From: Candidatus Omnitrophota bacterium
GTDB taxonomy: Bacteria > Omnitrophota > Gorgyraeia > Gygaellales > Profunditerraquicolaceae
Length of the DNA: 37,558 bases
Assembly: GCA_028717245.1 (NCBI GenBank)
Contig: JAQUOD010000011.1
Coordinates: forward strand, 1-37,558
Direction of reading: 5' to 3'
Positions 30,653 through 37,558 of this stretch are shown piece after piece. Under the pieces are notes generated by a model that was given only the letters and a program-made list of their open reading frames with translations, was not told the origin of the DNA and did no database searches. The position numbers and the translations under genes are program-made. Each line of letters starts with the position of its first letter. Position 1 is the stretch's first letter.

Positions 30653-31078
30653 TTGAGTTACTTGAGTTATTGAGTCTGTTGAGTTACCCAAGTAAATAAG
30701 TTATAAATCCTGATAAAATCTTTGCTACTTCCTCTGCTTTTACATAAAGTTCGTTAAACTTATCTTTAGAAAAATAACCTTGGTCTAAAGCAACGTATAA
30801 TTGACTTTGAACTTCAGCACAAGAACCTTTAGCTATAAATAAAAATTGCACAAATTCTTTATTTGTACGCCGAGAGAACCCCTCAGCGATGTTAGACATT
30901 ATAGATACTGCTGCTTTAGTTATCTGTTCTCTAAATTTATAATCATTCCAACAGGATTTGTTACCTTTAACAGTCTGGTATACCATCCTTGTCAAAATTC
31001 TTGCCTCTTCCCATGCTTTTATATCCTCGAATCTTTTAATTCTCATAACTCAATAACTCTATAGACTCAATAACTCTA
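30653..31078. mobile_element. Cassette with inverted octamer arms carrying a four-helix-bundle gene
   Basis: The left arm (30653-30686) has TTGAGTTA-type units at 30653, 30662, 30670 and 30679. The right arm (31046-31078) has the inverted units TAACTCAA/TAACTCTA at 31046, 31054, 31062 and 31071. The arms share the 14-mer GAGTTATTGAGTCT in inverted orientation. The four-helix gene spans exactly arm to arm: its start codon overlaps the first base of the right arm and its TAA stop is the last three bases of the left arm. The unit separates two transketolase half-genes that are normally adjacent. No transposase is present, so mobility is inferred. Confidence 0.65.
30684..31046 (-). CDS. Four-helix-bundle protein (23S rRNA intervening-sequence family)
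   Basis: 120 residues with the family signatures F-E-D-I-K-A-W-E-E-A-R near the N-terminus, F-R-E-Q-I-T-K-A-A-V-S-I-M-S-N-I-A-E-G-F in helix 2, and F-L-F-I-A-K-G-S-C-A-E-V-Q-S-Q-L in helix 3. Relatives are encoded inside 23S rRNA intervening sequences and include the Avd accessory proteins of diversity-generating retroelements; their general role is unknown. No ribosome binding site is seen. It is framed by the repeat arms described for the cassette. Confidence 0.9.
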   Translation of the reverse strand: MRIKRFEDIKAWEEARILTRMVYQTVKGNKSCWNDYKFREQITKAAVSIMSNIAEGFSRRTNKEFVQFLFIAKGSCAEVQSQLYVALDQGYFSKDKFNELYVKAEEVAKILSGFITYLLG

Positions 31079-31084
31079 CAAACT

Positions 31085-31903
31085 CTATTCTAATTCTTTC
31101 AGGGCGCGCTCTGCTTCTTCTTTCGTAGGCGCGCGGCCGTGAAAATCCAGCACATTCTCCATAAAAGACACGCCCTTGCCTTTTATGGTGTGGCCGATGA
31201 TTATCGTCGGCTTATCCTTTATTGTCTTTGCCTCTGTGTAAGCACAGAGTATTTCTTTCATATTATGGCCGTCGATTTCTATCGTATGCCAGCCGAATGC
31301 CTGCCACTTGGCCGCTAACGGCTCTAAATTCATAATATCCTTTGTCCTGCCGTCGATTTGAAAACCATTATAATCCAATAACGCGCATAAATTGCCACAC
31401 CGATAATGCGCTGCTGCCATTGCCGCTTCCCAAATATTGCCTTCCTGTATTTCACCGTCACCCATCAGGCAATAAACGCGATAATCTTTCTTGTCTATCC
31501 TGGCTGCCAGGCTCATGCCTAAGGCAACGGATAAACCCTGGCCTAAAGAACCGGAAGCGACATCTATACCGGTAGTGTGCCTGTCAGGATGGCCCTGCAA
31601 CATAGAGCCTAACCGCCTAAGGGTCCACAGCCTCTCGATAGGGAAATACCCTGACTCTGCTAATACCGCATACCAAAGAGGGCAACAATGGCCTTTTGAC
31701 ATATGAAACCTGTCGCGTTCGGGCCAGCCGGGCTTTTTAGGGTCATGCCGCAAGACGGAAAAATATAAACCCGTAATTAAATCTGCGGATGAGAGGCTTC
31801 CGCCGGGATGCCCTGAGCCGGCCTTTGCCAGCATCTCTATAATCAGGCGCCTGATCTGTTTTGCCTTCTTTTCGAGTTCTTTAATTTGCGTATCAGTTAT
31901 CAT
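31085..31903 (-). CDS. Transketolase, N-terminal subunit
   Basis: 272 residues forming the thiamine-diphosphate pyrophosphate-binding half: G-S-G-H-P-G-G-S-L-S-S-A-D near 30, H-M-S-K-G-H-C-C-P-L-W-Y, and the G-D-G-E-I-Q-E-G-N-I-W-E-A cofactor/metal motif near 148-160. It pairs with the subunit at 29706-30644 to interconvert pentose and hexose phosphates. It is separated from its partner by the 440-bp cassette. Confidence 0.94.
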   Translation of the reverse strand: MITDTQIKELEKKAKQIRRLIIEMLAKAGSGHPGGSLSSADLITGLYFSVLRHDPKKPGWPERDRFHMSKGHCCPLWYAVLAESGYFPIERLWTLRRLGSMLQGHPDRHTTGIDVASGSLGQGLSVALGMSLAARIDKKDYRVYCLMGDGEIQEGNIWEAAMAAAHYRCGNLCALLDYNGFQIDGRTKDIMNLEPLAAKWQAFGWHTIEIDGHNMKEILCAYTEAKTIKDKPTIIIGHTIKGKGVSFMENVLDFHGRAPTKEEAERALKELE

Positions 31904-31910
31904 CCTAATC

Positions 31911-31993
31911 AGGGACGGTTCTTAATTACGGTTAGAAGTGTCCCTCTTTGACTCTTTAGGGGACAGTTCTGTGCTGGCTTGAGAACCGTCCCT
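31911..31993. repeat. GGGACGGTTCT palindromic repeat element, copy 2
   Basis: Outer arms AGGGACGGTTCTTAA (31911-31925) / TTGAGAACCGTCCCT (31979-31993), one mismatch. The inner half from GGGGACAG to the right end is the same as in the copy at 22803-22875. It overlaps the 3' end of the TPR gene and supplies its last ~23 codons and stop. Confidence 0.8.
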
Positions 31994-32956
31994 GGCTTTT
32001 TCTATCTTTACTTTCACCCTCTCCTGCTTCGGGTCTAATTTTAAGGATTTCTCCCAATTTAATTTCGCATTAGCAGCGTCGTTTACCTTAAAATAAACAT
32101 CCCCTAAGTGGTCGTAGATGATAGGGTCATCCATCAGGGAAGCTGCCTTATTTAATTGCCCTATCGCCTCCTGAATTTTTCCCTGTTTAAAATAAAGCCA
32201 GCCCAGGCTGTCCACGTAAGCGCCGTTATCCGGCTGCATCTCTAATGCCTTTTTTATCATTATTTCCGCCGAATCTAAATTCTGGTTTTCCTGCACATAA
32301 AGGTAACCCAGATAATTCAGCGCCTCGGGGTAATCGGGTTTAGACTTCAGGCTCTTCTTTAATTCAGCTATGGCAAGGCCCCTCTTACGCGACTCATCAT
32401 AAATACTGGCTAAATAAAAATGCGCTTCGGGGTCATCCGGCGATAAATTCAGGATTAATTTATATATATATTCTGCGTCCTGGATTTTTTTCTGCTGCAG
32501 GTAAACCAAGCCAAGGCCTTTATAAATATCAATGTTATCCGGCTCTCGCTTAGAGGCATTTTTCAGGGCGATCTCGTATTCTGCGGCCGCGGGTTCAGGC
32601 TTATTCTGCGAAGAATAAAGGAGGGCTAATATCGCGTGCGGTTCTGCTGCTTCGGGGTCAAGGCGCGTAGTCAATTCTAATTCCTTTATAGCATCCGGGA
32701 TTCTATTATCCTTTATGTAAGTTGCGGCTAAGTTTAAATGGATAACCGCATTCTCATTATCTGTCTTCAGGGCTTTTTTATATTCCCGGATAGCCATACC
32801 TATATCGCCTTGCTGCTCATACATCGCTGCCATAATATAGTGGCTTAGGGTGGTGGAGGCCTTCTTATCTGAAGCATGAGCTTCATTATTTATGGATAAA
32901 CAAATCAGGAAAGGCAAAAAGATTCCCCAAATGCCCCTCTTTATTCGAGAAGTCAT
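31922..32956 (-). CDS. Exported TPR-repeat protein
   Basis: 344 residues from an ATG at 32954-32956. A signal peptide (I-K-R-G-I-W-G-I-F-L-P-F-L... A-H-A-S, about 1-29) is followed by eight or so tetratricopeptide repeats (about 35-320). TPR proteins scaffold complexes; partners are unknown. The frame continues upstream to 33067, but that part is an out-of-frame reading of the basic 33-aa gene and is rejected. The C-terminus (after K-I-E-K-A-R) is encoded by a palindromic repeat element, so the native protein probably ended earlier. Confidence 0.85.
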   Translation of the reverse strand: MTSRIKRGIWGIFLPFLICLSINNEAHASDKKASTTLSHYIMAAMYEQQGDIGMAIREYKKALKTDNENAVIHLNLAATYIKDNRIPDAIKELELTTRLDPEAAEPHAILALLYSSQNKPEPAAAEYEIALKNASKREPDNIDIYKGLGLVYLQQKKIQDAEYIYKLILNLSPDDPEAHFYLASIYDESRKRGLAIAELKKSLKSKPDYPEALNYLGYLYVQENQNLDSAEIMIKKALEMQPDNGAYVDSLGWLYFKQGKIQEAIGQLNKAASLMDDPIIYDHLGDVYFKVNDAANAKLNWEKSLKLDPKQERVKVKIEKARDGSQASTELSPKESKRDTSNRN

Positions 32957-32970
32957 AATAAAGCGGATTT

Positions 32971-33072
32971 CTAACCCCAGGCTCTCTTCTTCAGGTGGCG
33001 AAGACGACGACGCGCCTTCTTCCTCTTGTGGGTCCTGATTTTTCTTTTCTTTCTTTTCCTGCCGCAAGGCAT
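32971..33072 (-). CDS. Tiny basic ribosome-associated protein (AURKAIP1/COX24-type)
   Basis: A 33-residue ORF starting M-P-C-G-R-K-R-K-K-R-K-I-R-T-H-K-R-K-K and ending K-K-R-A-W-G. The M-P-C-G-(K/R)-K-R-K-x-x-K-x-x-T-H-K-R-K-K pattern matches the small bacterial COX24/mS38-like proteins annotated in many genomes and associated with the small ribosomal subunit. More than half the residues are Arg or Lys. GAGGG lies 6 nt before the ATG. It is 14 nt ahead of the TPR gene. Easily missed because of its length and because the TPR frame is open over it. Confidence 0.8.
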   Translation of the reverse strand: MPCGRKRKKRKIRTHKRKKARRRLRHLKKRAWG

Positions 33073-33098
33073 ATTTCCCTCGCTTTTATAAACTGATG

Positions 33099-33167
33099 TA
33101 TCAAAGTATCAGGTGTCAAAGTATCAAAGTTTTTTTGACACATTGACACTATGACACCTTGACACTA
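33099..33167. repeat. Octamer-built inverted repeat at the 3' end of hisG
   Basis: The right arm has TGACACNN at 33136, 33144, 33152 and 33160 in exact 8-nt register. The left arm has TATCAAAG/TGTCAAAG-type units at 33099, 33107, 33114 and 33122, the inverse of the right-arm unit. The arms are joined by a T7 tract. The hisG stop codon lies in the last unit. Confidence 0.8.
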
Positions 33168-34046
33168 ATATATAACTTTATTTAATGGGTACTCAATAAT
33201 TCCCTGCGCGCCGGCCTGCTTTAATGCAGGGATCAATGTACGCACGACTTTCTCGTCAATCACTGTTTCTACTGCCAGCCACCCCTCTTCGGAGAGTCCG
33301 GAGACCGTGGGCCTCTTTAAGGCCGGCAGGAGCCCGGTTACTCTTTTCAGGTCCTTCTTCCTTACGTTCATCTTCAGGCCCACTTTTTCCTCTGCGGCAA
33401 TAGCGCCCCGTAGAAGAAGCACAATCTGCTCCATTTTAGTTTTCTTCCATTTATCTTTATAGGAATCCTTATTGGCGATAAATTGGGTGGTGGACTCGCA
33501 GATAGTGGCTATCTCTTTTAATTTATTGGCCCTTAAGCTCCTTCCGGTTTCAGTCAATTCTACAATCGCGTCCACCAGGCCGGAATTGACCTTTACCTCG
33601 GTTGCCCCCCAGCTGAATTCCACTTCTACGCTGACTTTATTTTTCCTGAAATATTCTCTGGTAACATTGACTAATTCCGTGGCAATGCGTTTTCCGGCTA
33701 AGCCCTTAACGGATTTAATCTTCAGGCCCTCCGGCACGGCCAAAACCCATCTCACCGGGCTTAAGCCCTGTTTAGCATAAGTTAAATCCGCCACCCGGAT
33801 AACCTCCGATTTATTCTCTAAAATCCAATCATTACCGGTGATACCGCAATCCAGGGCGCCGTCCTGTATATAACGGGACATCTCCTGGGCGCGCAATAAA
33901 ACCGGCTCTATCTCGGGGTCGTCTATCGAGGGAAAATATGAGCGTTCGCTGGGCAAAGAGACGTTAAAACCTGCCTTCCTGAATATTTTAAAAGTAGTCT
34001 CCTGAAGGCTGCCTTTAGGCAAGCCCAATTTCAATATCTTTTTCAT
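33165..34046 (-). CDS. hisG: ATP phosphoribosyltransferase HisG (long form)
   Basis: 293 residues, the long hexameric form. The catalytic periplasmic-binding-like fold starts [11 protein letters not shown] and includes D-C-G-I-T-G-N-D-W and the PRPP loop E-L-V-N-V-T; a C-terminal regulatory ACT-like domain runs from about 215 ([10 protein letters not shown]). It couples ATP and PRPP in the first step of histidine synthesis and is feedback-inhibited by histidine in this form. No other his genes are nearby. Confidence 0.95.
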   Translation of the reverse strand: MKKILKLGLPKGSLQETTFKIFRKAGFNVSLPSERSYFPSIDDPEIEPVLLRAQEMSRYIQDGALDCGITGNDWILENKSEVIRVADLTYAKQGLSPVRWVLAVPEGLKIKSVKGLAGKRIATELVNVTREYFRKNKVSVEVEFSWGATEVKVNSGLVDAIVELTETGRSLRANKLKEIATICESTTQFIANKDSYKDKWKKTKMEQIVLLLRGAIAAEEKVGLKMNVRKKDLKRVTGLLPALKRPTVSGLSEEGWLAVETVIDEKVVRTLIPALKQAGAQGIIEYPLNKVIY

Positions 34047-34056
34047 AATAGGGGCT

Positions 34057-34395
34057 TTATTGCTTGGCTTCTACAAACTTACCCTGCTTTTCGTCGTAAC
34101 GATAGAGCCCTTTGCGGAATTTGTCCAGGTCCAGCTTATACTCGTTGCAAAAGGCCGTCTGAAAATTTTTGAGCTTCTCCACCTCTTCGTTGAACAACTG
34201 CTGCAAGACCGCCACCCGTAATTCCTGATTACGCATAGCGTTGATATTGCCAATCAAAGCTTCTTTCTGCTGCTGGGCTGGGTTCATCACCGCAGCCTGA
34301 CCCTTTTGCGTTGCCCCTTTTTTATCTTTAGCTAACAGGGGCACTTGCACGCATAATAAGGCTACTATCAAAGCTAGTAAAATACGCCGCCTCAT
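34057..34395 (-). CDS. Small secreted protein, unknown
   Basis: 112 residues: a clear signal peptide ([22 protein letters not shown], cleavage near A22), a Lys/Gln-rich linker and a helical C-terminal half ([10 protein letters not shown] ... [10 protein letters not shown]). One Cys remains after the signal. The ribosome binding site is very strong (AAAGGAGGAGGT). No family recognised. Confidence 0.8.
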   Translation of the reverse strand: MRRRILLALIVALLCVQVPLLAKDKKGATQKGQAAVMNPAQQQKEALIGNINAMRNQELRVAVLQQLFNEEVEKLKNFQTAFCNEYKLDLDKFRKGLYRYDEKQGKFVEAKQ

Positions 34396-34443
34396 ACCTC
34401 CTCCTTTCGATATGTTTATTAATTATCCAATTACTATTTTTTA

Positions 34444-34471
34444 AGTTTAGCACAACGCAAATAAAAAGCAA
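34444..34471 (-). promoter_or_regulatory. Possible promoter of the small secreted protein gene
   Basis: TTGCTT (34466-34471, minus strand) and TAAACT (34444-34449) are 16 bp apart in an AT-rich region, about 50 bp upstream of the ATG. Match to consensus is moderate only. Confidence 0.35.
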
Positions 34472-34499
34472 GCGTTTTTTCAAGAAAAGGGAAAGAAAA

Positions 34500-34557
34500 G
34501 GGGACGGTTCTATTTTTTGTTCTTGGATGCTGAATGAAAAAAAATAGAACCGTCCCC
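34500..34557. repeat. GGGGACGGTTCT palindrome, third type
   Basis: A perfect 19-bp inverted repeat: GGGGACGGTTCTATTTTTT at 34500-34518 and its complement at 34539-34557, with a 20-nt loop. The arm start is the same GGGACGGTTCT core as in the elements at 22803 and 31911, but the interior differs. It occupies the gap between two secreted-protein genes; the rest of 34396-34579 holds a possible promoter and nothing else that I can see. Confidence 0.8.
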
Positions 34558-34579
34558 GTTGTTCTGAAACGGAACTCTC

Positions 34580-35191
34580 TTATTGTATTTTCGTATTATT
34601 TATTTTCGCATTATTGATAAGCGACCCCGTGGGCGGCAGGCTATAATCAAACTCAACATAGACTTGGGTGCACTCTACCCAACTAGCGGTGAACCCATTC
34701 CTTAACCCGATAACAACCTGTAAATTATTCAGGTCAGATACTGACCACGAACCGCCTCCTGGCCTGGCTAAGGCCTCAGAGTAGGTAACCCAGTCAGTAG
34801 TGGTAATTTGTTCGGTTCCGGAGGTTTCGTCTGTGCCTAATCTTAAAAATGGCTGGCAGTAGTCTGTTGTTCCTGCCCACTCCTGCCGGCACCTGAAATA
34901 AACTGTTACCGAATTTATGGTAGAGCCGGCAGGGATAGAAGTATCTGTGAGATTATAGGCATCTTTATGCTGTGTCCCCTGATAGTCCCGAACATATGTG
35001 CTGGCATCATCGGGAACCTCCTCATCTACCTTATCCCAATGCTCGTCAGAATCAGGAAATTGACTTGGTAGATTGGTGTAATCCCCGGCGGCATTTGGCC
35101 TTAAAACCTCAGTAGCGGCCCCTGCATCTCCAGGCAAAAGGCCGCTTACCCCGATAACCCCAAGGCAAAGCATAAATAATATTTTCTTCAT
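34580..35191 (-). CDS. Secreted beta-rich protein, unknown
   Basis: 203 residues. A signal peptide (M-K-K-I-L-F-M-L-C-L-G-V... A-G-A, cleavage near 25) is followed by a domain rich in Thr, Ser, Asp and aromatics with alternating strand-like segments (S-T-I-N-S-V-T-V-Y-F-R-C, L-Q-V-V-I-G-L). This looks like a jelly-roll or lectin-like surface module; the family is not recognised. The Asn-rich tail (I-N-N-A-K-I-N-N-T-K-I) is unusual. It starts 20 nt after the S74 protein stop, so the two are likely co-expressed. Confidence 0.7.
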   Translation of the reverse strand: MKKILFMLCLGVIGVSGLLPGDAGAATEVLRPNAAGDYTNLPSQFPDSDEHWDKVDEEVPDDASTYVRDYQGTQHKDAYNLTDTSIPAGSTINSVTVYFRCRQEWAGTTDYCQPFLRLGTDETSGTEQITTTDWVTYSEALARPGGGSWSVSDLNNLQVVIGLRNGFTASWVECTQVYVEFDYSLPPTGSLINNAKINNTKIQ

Positions 35192-35211
35192 CTTAACGAA
35201 AACTATCTTTT

Positions 35212-37558
35212 TTAACTACGCGGCTCGCTTTCCCCGGCGTTGAGCTTAGTCCGCAAATCCTTGAGTTCTGTTTTTAAGCTTTCAATCTCTTTCTGTTGCT
35301 CCTGCACTGCCTTAATCAAGGGGGCGATGAAATCGGTATAGGCCAACGAATAACTATCGCTTTCCTTATCGTGGCGCAGGCCGGCAAACTCTATGCCCTT
35401 ATCTTTAATCAACCCCTCTAATTCCTGCGCGATAAGCCCTTGATGTTTGCCATCGTCCTGCTTTACCCAATTATACTGGACAGGCCTAAGGTTCATGATG
35501 AAATCTAAACCCAGCGGGGTATCTATAATATTTGTTTTTTGCCTGGCGTCCGAGCCGTTAAACGCGGCCCTGGTGCAAAAGACATCCCGCCATTTTACTC
35601 CGGAACTGCCCAAATCGTATGTGTTGTCAGCGTTCGGGCCGACATGGCCGGCTGCTTCCAGTTTAAATGTCCCCGGCCCCGTGGTGCCGATGCCGACGTT
35701 GCCAGTTGCCGATGGTATAAACAATACCGGCGCACTAATAGAAGAACCTACCTGCAATAACCCTGTCGGCGCAGTTATCCCTACGCCGATATTGCCGTTG
35801 AAATAATTATCCGCAGTCCCGTTTATATATAAATTCCACCTGTTTGCGGCTCTTGCCGTCTGCGACCTTAAACCTATATTGGTAGTTCCTGCGGTAAGAG
35901 CGTCTATATCCATACCAACATAAGTCCCCGCTATTCCAGCCGAGCCATTACCCGCATTAAACGCCTGCGCTAACGTAACTGTCCCTGCAAAGTTACCGTA
36001 GTCAGTAACCTTTGCCAAGTTTCCAGTAACCTGTGCGATAGTATATCCCGTGCTTAATCCTACCTGTGTGTTATTATTTATGCCTAACATCCAACCAACA
36101 TTAGTTGTGGCTTGTAATATCCCCGTTGCCTTGATTACCGCAGCCGGGGAGGCATAGTTAGCATTAGCAATAAGGGTAGGGGTCATATTTATCCCATAAG
36201 GGCTGTAAGTCGTGGCGGTATATGTCCCTGCAAGATTTATACCACCTGCACTTGTGTCCGTATATGAACCAGCAATATAAACAGGATAATTAGATAGTGC
36301 CGCTGCCCCTATCCCCATACGCGCAAATCTCGGCGTGCCTGTGGTTGAATAATCCTGCGATATGGTGGATGCCCCTGAAACCGCTACATTATAATTATTA
36401 ACATTAAGCGTTGTAGAGGTTAATGTTGTAGCAAGGATATTGCCTGCGACCTGCAAGAGCGAAGTGGGGTTAGTAGTTCCTATGCCGACATTATTACTTG
36501 CCTTTACAATTAACCCTGCGACGCTTGGATTAGTCCCGACCTGCAATAATCCATATGGCGCTGTAGTGCCGATGCCGACGTTGCCGCTTACTACGCCAAT
36601 TGCAGCTCCTGCGCCAAATTGCTCTACTGATAATGCGGGAACCGTAGTATTATATCCGACTCTTAATCCTGCCACTGTTTGGCTGGGAGCAACAGGGCCA
36701 ATGGCTGTATAAGACCTAAGTATGACATATCCATTAACATCAAGCGGATATATAGGTGCTGTTGTCGCTATGCCCAAGTAACCACTCGATAAGACTGTTA
36801 ATCCAGGTGTAGGTGAAGTGCCGACTTGGAGAAGGCCAACTGGCGCAGTGTTGCCGATGCCGACATTGCCTCCAGTAATATAGGAAGTGCCGCTGGCTGT
36901 GGACTGAAGCAGGCCGGTTAGGGTACCGGAAGAGGTCAAGACAGGCGAGCCGCCTACGGTTAAGGTGGAGAATATACCTGTGGTGGCCTGGATATTGCCG
37001 GCAACCTGTAGTGCCTGTTGGGGGTCGGTGGTGCCGATACCCACGTTGCCGCTATCTTTTACAATCAACAATGCCGCACCTGGTGTAGTCCCTACTTGCA
37101 ATCTCCCAATAGGCGCTGTCGTGCCGATGCCGACGTTGCCGGTAGAAGTCAAAACCATATATGTGGCAGTTCCGGAGCCAAATCCAAGGCCATCGTTTGA
37201 CGATTTCCCATCAATGCCAAAATCAATAAATCCCTGGCTTGTAGAATCAATTTTACGCCGAAGCCTCATATTTGTGCCGGCCCAATTAGAGCCTGCCGTA
37301 TGCCGGCGGTGTATGATATCAAGGTAGTTTAAGTTTCCATTACTCTGATGCAGGCGGGTTAAGATAGACTCATCTGCTGCTGACGTGCCAAGATCCGTAG
37401 CCTGCCTGACATGCAATGCTGAAGCTGGGGACGTCGTCCCGATACCCACGTTGCCGTCTGATTTCACAAAGAATAACCCCTGGCCGGGTGAGGTGCCGAC
37501 CTGCAGTAAGCCGGCTGGCACAGAGGTTAAGCCGATGCCGACATTGCCGGAAGTCAGG
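35212..37558 (-). CDS. Repetitive surface/fibre protein with S74 chaperone domain (5' end outside window)
   Basis: At least 782 residues; the frame stays open to the window edge, so the N-terminus is missing. The body has about eleven G-N-V-G-I-G-T-T-x-P-x-x-x-L-x-V-G units, alternating with Ser/Thr/Ala/Gly-rich stretches, which suggests a beta-helical trimeric stalk. The last ~140 residues are an intramolecular chaperone/peptidase S74 domain: G-S-S-G-V-K-W-R-D-V-F, then S-D-A-R-Q-K-T-N-I with the Ser-Lys pair expected to self-cleave, R-P-V-Q-Y-N-W, and a terminal coiled coil (V-Q-E-Q-Q-K-E-I-E-S-L-K). Such domains trimerise phage tail spikes and bacterial fibres and then detach. The neighbours are secreted-protein genes, not phage genes. 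Confidence 0.85.
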   Translation of the reverse strand, partial: LTSGNVGIGLTSVPAGLLQVGTSPGQGLFFVKSDGNVGIGTTSPASALHVRQATDLGTSAADESILTRLHQSNGNLNYLDIIHRRHTAGSNWAGTNMRLRRKIDSTSQGFIDFGIDGKSSNDGLGFGSGTATYMVLTSTGNVGIGTTAPIGRLQVGTTPGAALLIVKDSGNVGIGTTDPQQALQVAGNIQATTGIFSTLTVGGSPVLTSSGTLTGLLQSTASGTSYITGGNVGIGNTAPVGLLQVGTSPTPGLTVLSSGYLGIATTAPIYPLDVNGYVILRSYTAIGPVAPSQTVAGLRVGYNTTVPALSVEQFGAGAAIGVVSGNVGIGTTAPYGLLQVGTNPSVAGLIVKASNNVGIGTTNPTSLLQVAGNILATTLTSTTLNVNNYNVAVSGASTISQDYSTTGTPRFARMGIGAAALSNYPVYIAGSYTDTSAGGINLAGTYTATTYSPYGINMTPTLIANANYASPAAVIKATGILQATTNVGWMLGINNNTQVGLSTGYTIAQVTGNLAKVTDYGNFAGTVTLAQAFNAGNGSAGIAGTYVGMDIDALTAGTTNIGLRSQTARAANRWNLYINGTADNYFNGNIGVGITAPTGLLQVGSSISAPVLFIPSATGNVGIGTTGPGTFKLEAAGHVGPNADNTYDLGSSGVKWRDVFCTRAAFNGSDARQKTNIIDTPLGLDFIMNLRPVQYNWVKQDDGKHQGLIAQELEGLIKDKGIEFAGLRHDKESDSYSLAYTDFIAPLIKAVQEQQKEIESLKTELKDLRTKLNAGESEPRS

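Noticed and set aside
32957-33067. N-terminal extension of the TPR protein (acidic, Ser-rich leader)
   Set aside because: It is an out-of-frame reading of the 33-aa basic ribosomal-type gene, and the signal peptide starts at the internal Met.
34500-34557. Intrinsic terminator
   Set aside because: Possible because of the T/A tracts in the arms, but the core is shared with repeats elsewhere, so I call it a repeat element.

Overview
The window looks like a chromosome segment of an uncultivated diderm bacterium. The outer-membrane genes (bamA, an ompH/skp-type chaperone, lpxD, an lpxC-fabZ fusion, lpxA, lpxI) show a lipid A outer membrane. The split transketolase, the Firmicutes-like ispE-spoVG-glmU-prs-ctc-pth order in a diderm, and the abundance of short palindromic repeats make me think of Omnitrophota (OP3). 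That placement is inference from gene content only.

Layout. (1) 1-2051: right end of an integrated element on the + strand, with a divergent gene start at the edge, a small ORF and a large serine recombinase whose reading frame runs into a tRNA-Ser(GCT) gene. Everything after this (about 35 kb) is encoded on the minus strand. (2) 1995-13497, read from high to low coordinates: a tRNA-biology island. It holds a COG0731-type radical SAM protein, tRNA-Arg(TCG), a broken tRNA-Arg copy, tRNA-Lys(CTT), archease, RtcB interrupted by a 507-residue intein, a DUF1189-like membrane protein, SerRS, a membrane protein, tRNA-Ser(TGA), a free-standing LAGLIDADG endonuclease, tRNA-Ser(CGA), tRNA-Ser(GGA), a small membrane ORF, tRNA-Arg(ACG), its editing enzyme TadA, a GT-C-like membrane protein and tRNA-Ser(GCT). 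All four serine anticodon classes lie within 4 kb of serS. (3) 13562-20959: a lone CBM48 protein, then lpxI, lpxA, lpxC-fabZ, lpxD, ompH and bamA (lipid A synthesis and outer-membrane assembly). (4) 21007-29712: dnaB, rplI, rpsR, ssb, rpsF, pth, rplY/ctc, prs, glmU, spoVG, ispE. This core block is interrupted between spoVG and glmU by tRNA-Gln and a two-gene nucleotidyltransferase module. (5) 29706-34395: split transketolase with a four-helix-bundle cassette between its halves, a TPR lipo/periplasmic-type protein, a 33-aa basic ribosomal-type protein, hisG and a small secreted protein. (6) 34580-37558: a secreted protein and a long repetitive protein with a C-terminal S74 self-cleaving chaperone, open at the right edge.

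Three repeat systems overlie this: palindromes built on GGGAC(A/GGTTCT) motifs; 7-9 nt tandem tracts, each locus with its own unit, often forming inverted arms; and GC-rich short palindromes near tRNA genes. Several ORFs start 9-19 nt after a tRNA 3' end without a ribosome binding site, suggesting that tRNA processing punctuates the mRNAs. The items I consider most worth following are the four-helix cassette with inverted octamer arms, the nucleotidyltransferase/53-aa pair, and the tRNA island with its two LAGLIDADG elements.
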